Positions 62,740 through 62,755 of a stretch of 62,755 nt of DNA are shown in pieces. A program made the translations under genes and the position numbers. How positions within the stretch are numbered: position 1 is the first letter of the stretch; each line of letters starts with the position of its first letter. The notes below the pieces were generated by a model, which saw only the letters and a program-made list of their open reading frames with translations, had not been told where the DNA came from and ran no database searches. The stretch lies in the NCBI RefSeq assembly GCF_962719845.1, contig NZ_CAUIYF010000012.1, forward strand, positions 1 to 62,755, written 5' to 3'. The DNA is from Neisseria uirgultaei (GTDB lineage Bacteria; Pseudomonadota; Gammaproteobacteria; Burkholderiales; Neisseriaceae).

Positions 62740-62755
62740 GGGGGGGGGGGGGGGG
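62740..62755. repeat. Poly-G run (16 or more) at the window edge
   Basis: At least 16 G residues, cut by the end of the window, 25 bp upstream of the putA start. It appears as poly-C in the putA leader. Runs this long are unstable in neisseriae. It may also belong to a gene beyond the window. Confidence 0.85.

Overview
The window is a chromosomal segment of a Neisseria, most likely N. meningitidis or a close relative such as N. lactamica. The evidence is the very dense DNA uptake sequence GCCGTCTGAA, often paired as inverted repeats behind genes; long arrays of the dRS3 repeat (ATTCCC, short spacer, GGGAAT); four Correia elements (CREE); REP2 repeats at crgA and pilC; and genus-specific genes (autA, slam1, pilC, pilE, porB, farR, crgA, mntX). 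The pilE gene lies between katA and prlC, which I recall as the class II pilin location in meningococci. The rich dRS3 content argues against N. gonorrhoeae. I cannot settle the species from sequence alone.

Layout. 1-5.3 kb: a phase-variable autotransporter (autA, switched ON), the lipoprotein-export barrel slam1 and miaB. 5.4-7.6 kb: a small lipoprotein, hemL, a CREE and dRS3 repeats. 7.6-11.1 kb: the leftward run accB-accC-prmA-orn. 11.5-14.6 kb: queA, then divergent mdaB and crgA. 14.9-21.8 kb: the carbamoyl-phosphate synthase genes carB and carA, split by a low-GC EcoRI-type restriction-modification pair and a semiSWEET gene. 21.8-28.1 kb: repeat arrays around pilC. 28.1-33.5 kb: apbC, tRNA-Lys, a thioredoxin-like protein, farR, a flavin reductase, a MurU-like nucleotidyltransferase, then a patchy low-GC stretch with a gene remnant and a small lipoprotein. 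33.7-41.6 kb: hpf, rpoN, katA, pilE and mntX, with pilE framed by repeats. 41.6-52.3 kb: prlC, mscS, gyrB, sdaA, an EamA protein, fhs and ychF. 52.4-53.8 kb: a low-GC orphan P-loop ATPase inserted before tyrS. 53.9-62.7 kb: tyrS, truA, porB and putA, with a poly-G run at the right edge.

Functional themes. Surface biology includes AutA, Slam1, PilC, PilE and PorB. Two of these loci carry clear switching or repeat-based control: AAGC repeats in autA and REP2 at pilC. Core metabolism includes fatty acid synthesis, haem, pyrimidine/arginine precursors, serine and proline catabolism and one-carbon metabolism. Foreign insertions are the EcoRI-like system, the orphan ATPase and the 32.4-32.8 kb remnant.

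Most striking observations: (1) an apparently intact rpoN (sigma-54) gene 3.3 kb from a near-perfect sigma-54 promoter and a cluster of PilR-like TGTC sites upstream of pilE, although pathogenic neisseriae are reported to have lost functional RpoN; (2) pilE bracketed by 41-bp perfect direct repeats; (3) an EcoRI homologue keeping all the catalytic and specificity residues I could check, flanked by DNA uptake sequences of three dialects; (4) an attenuator-like terminator in the carA leader; (5) an unannotated 23-codon leader ORF before katA; (6) a solitary ATPase cassette that has replaced the tyrS leader.
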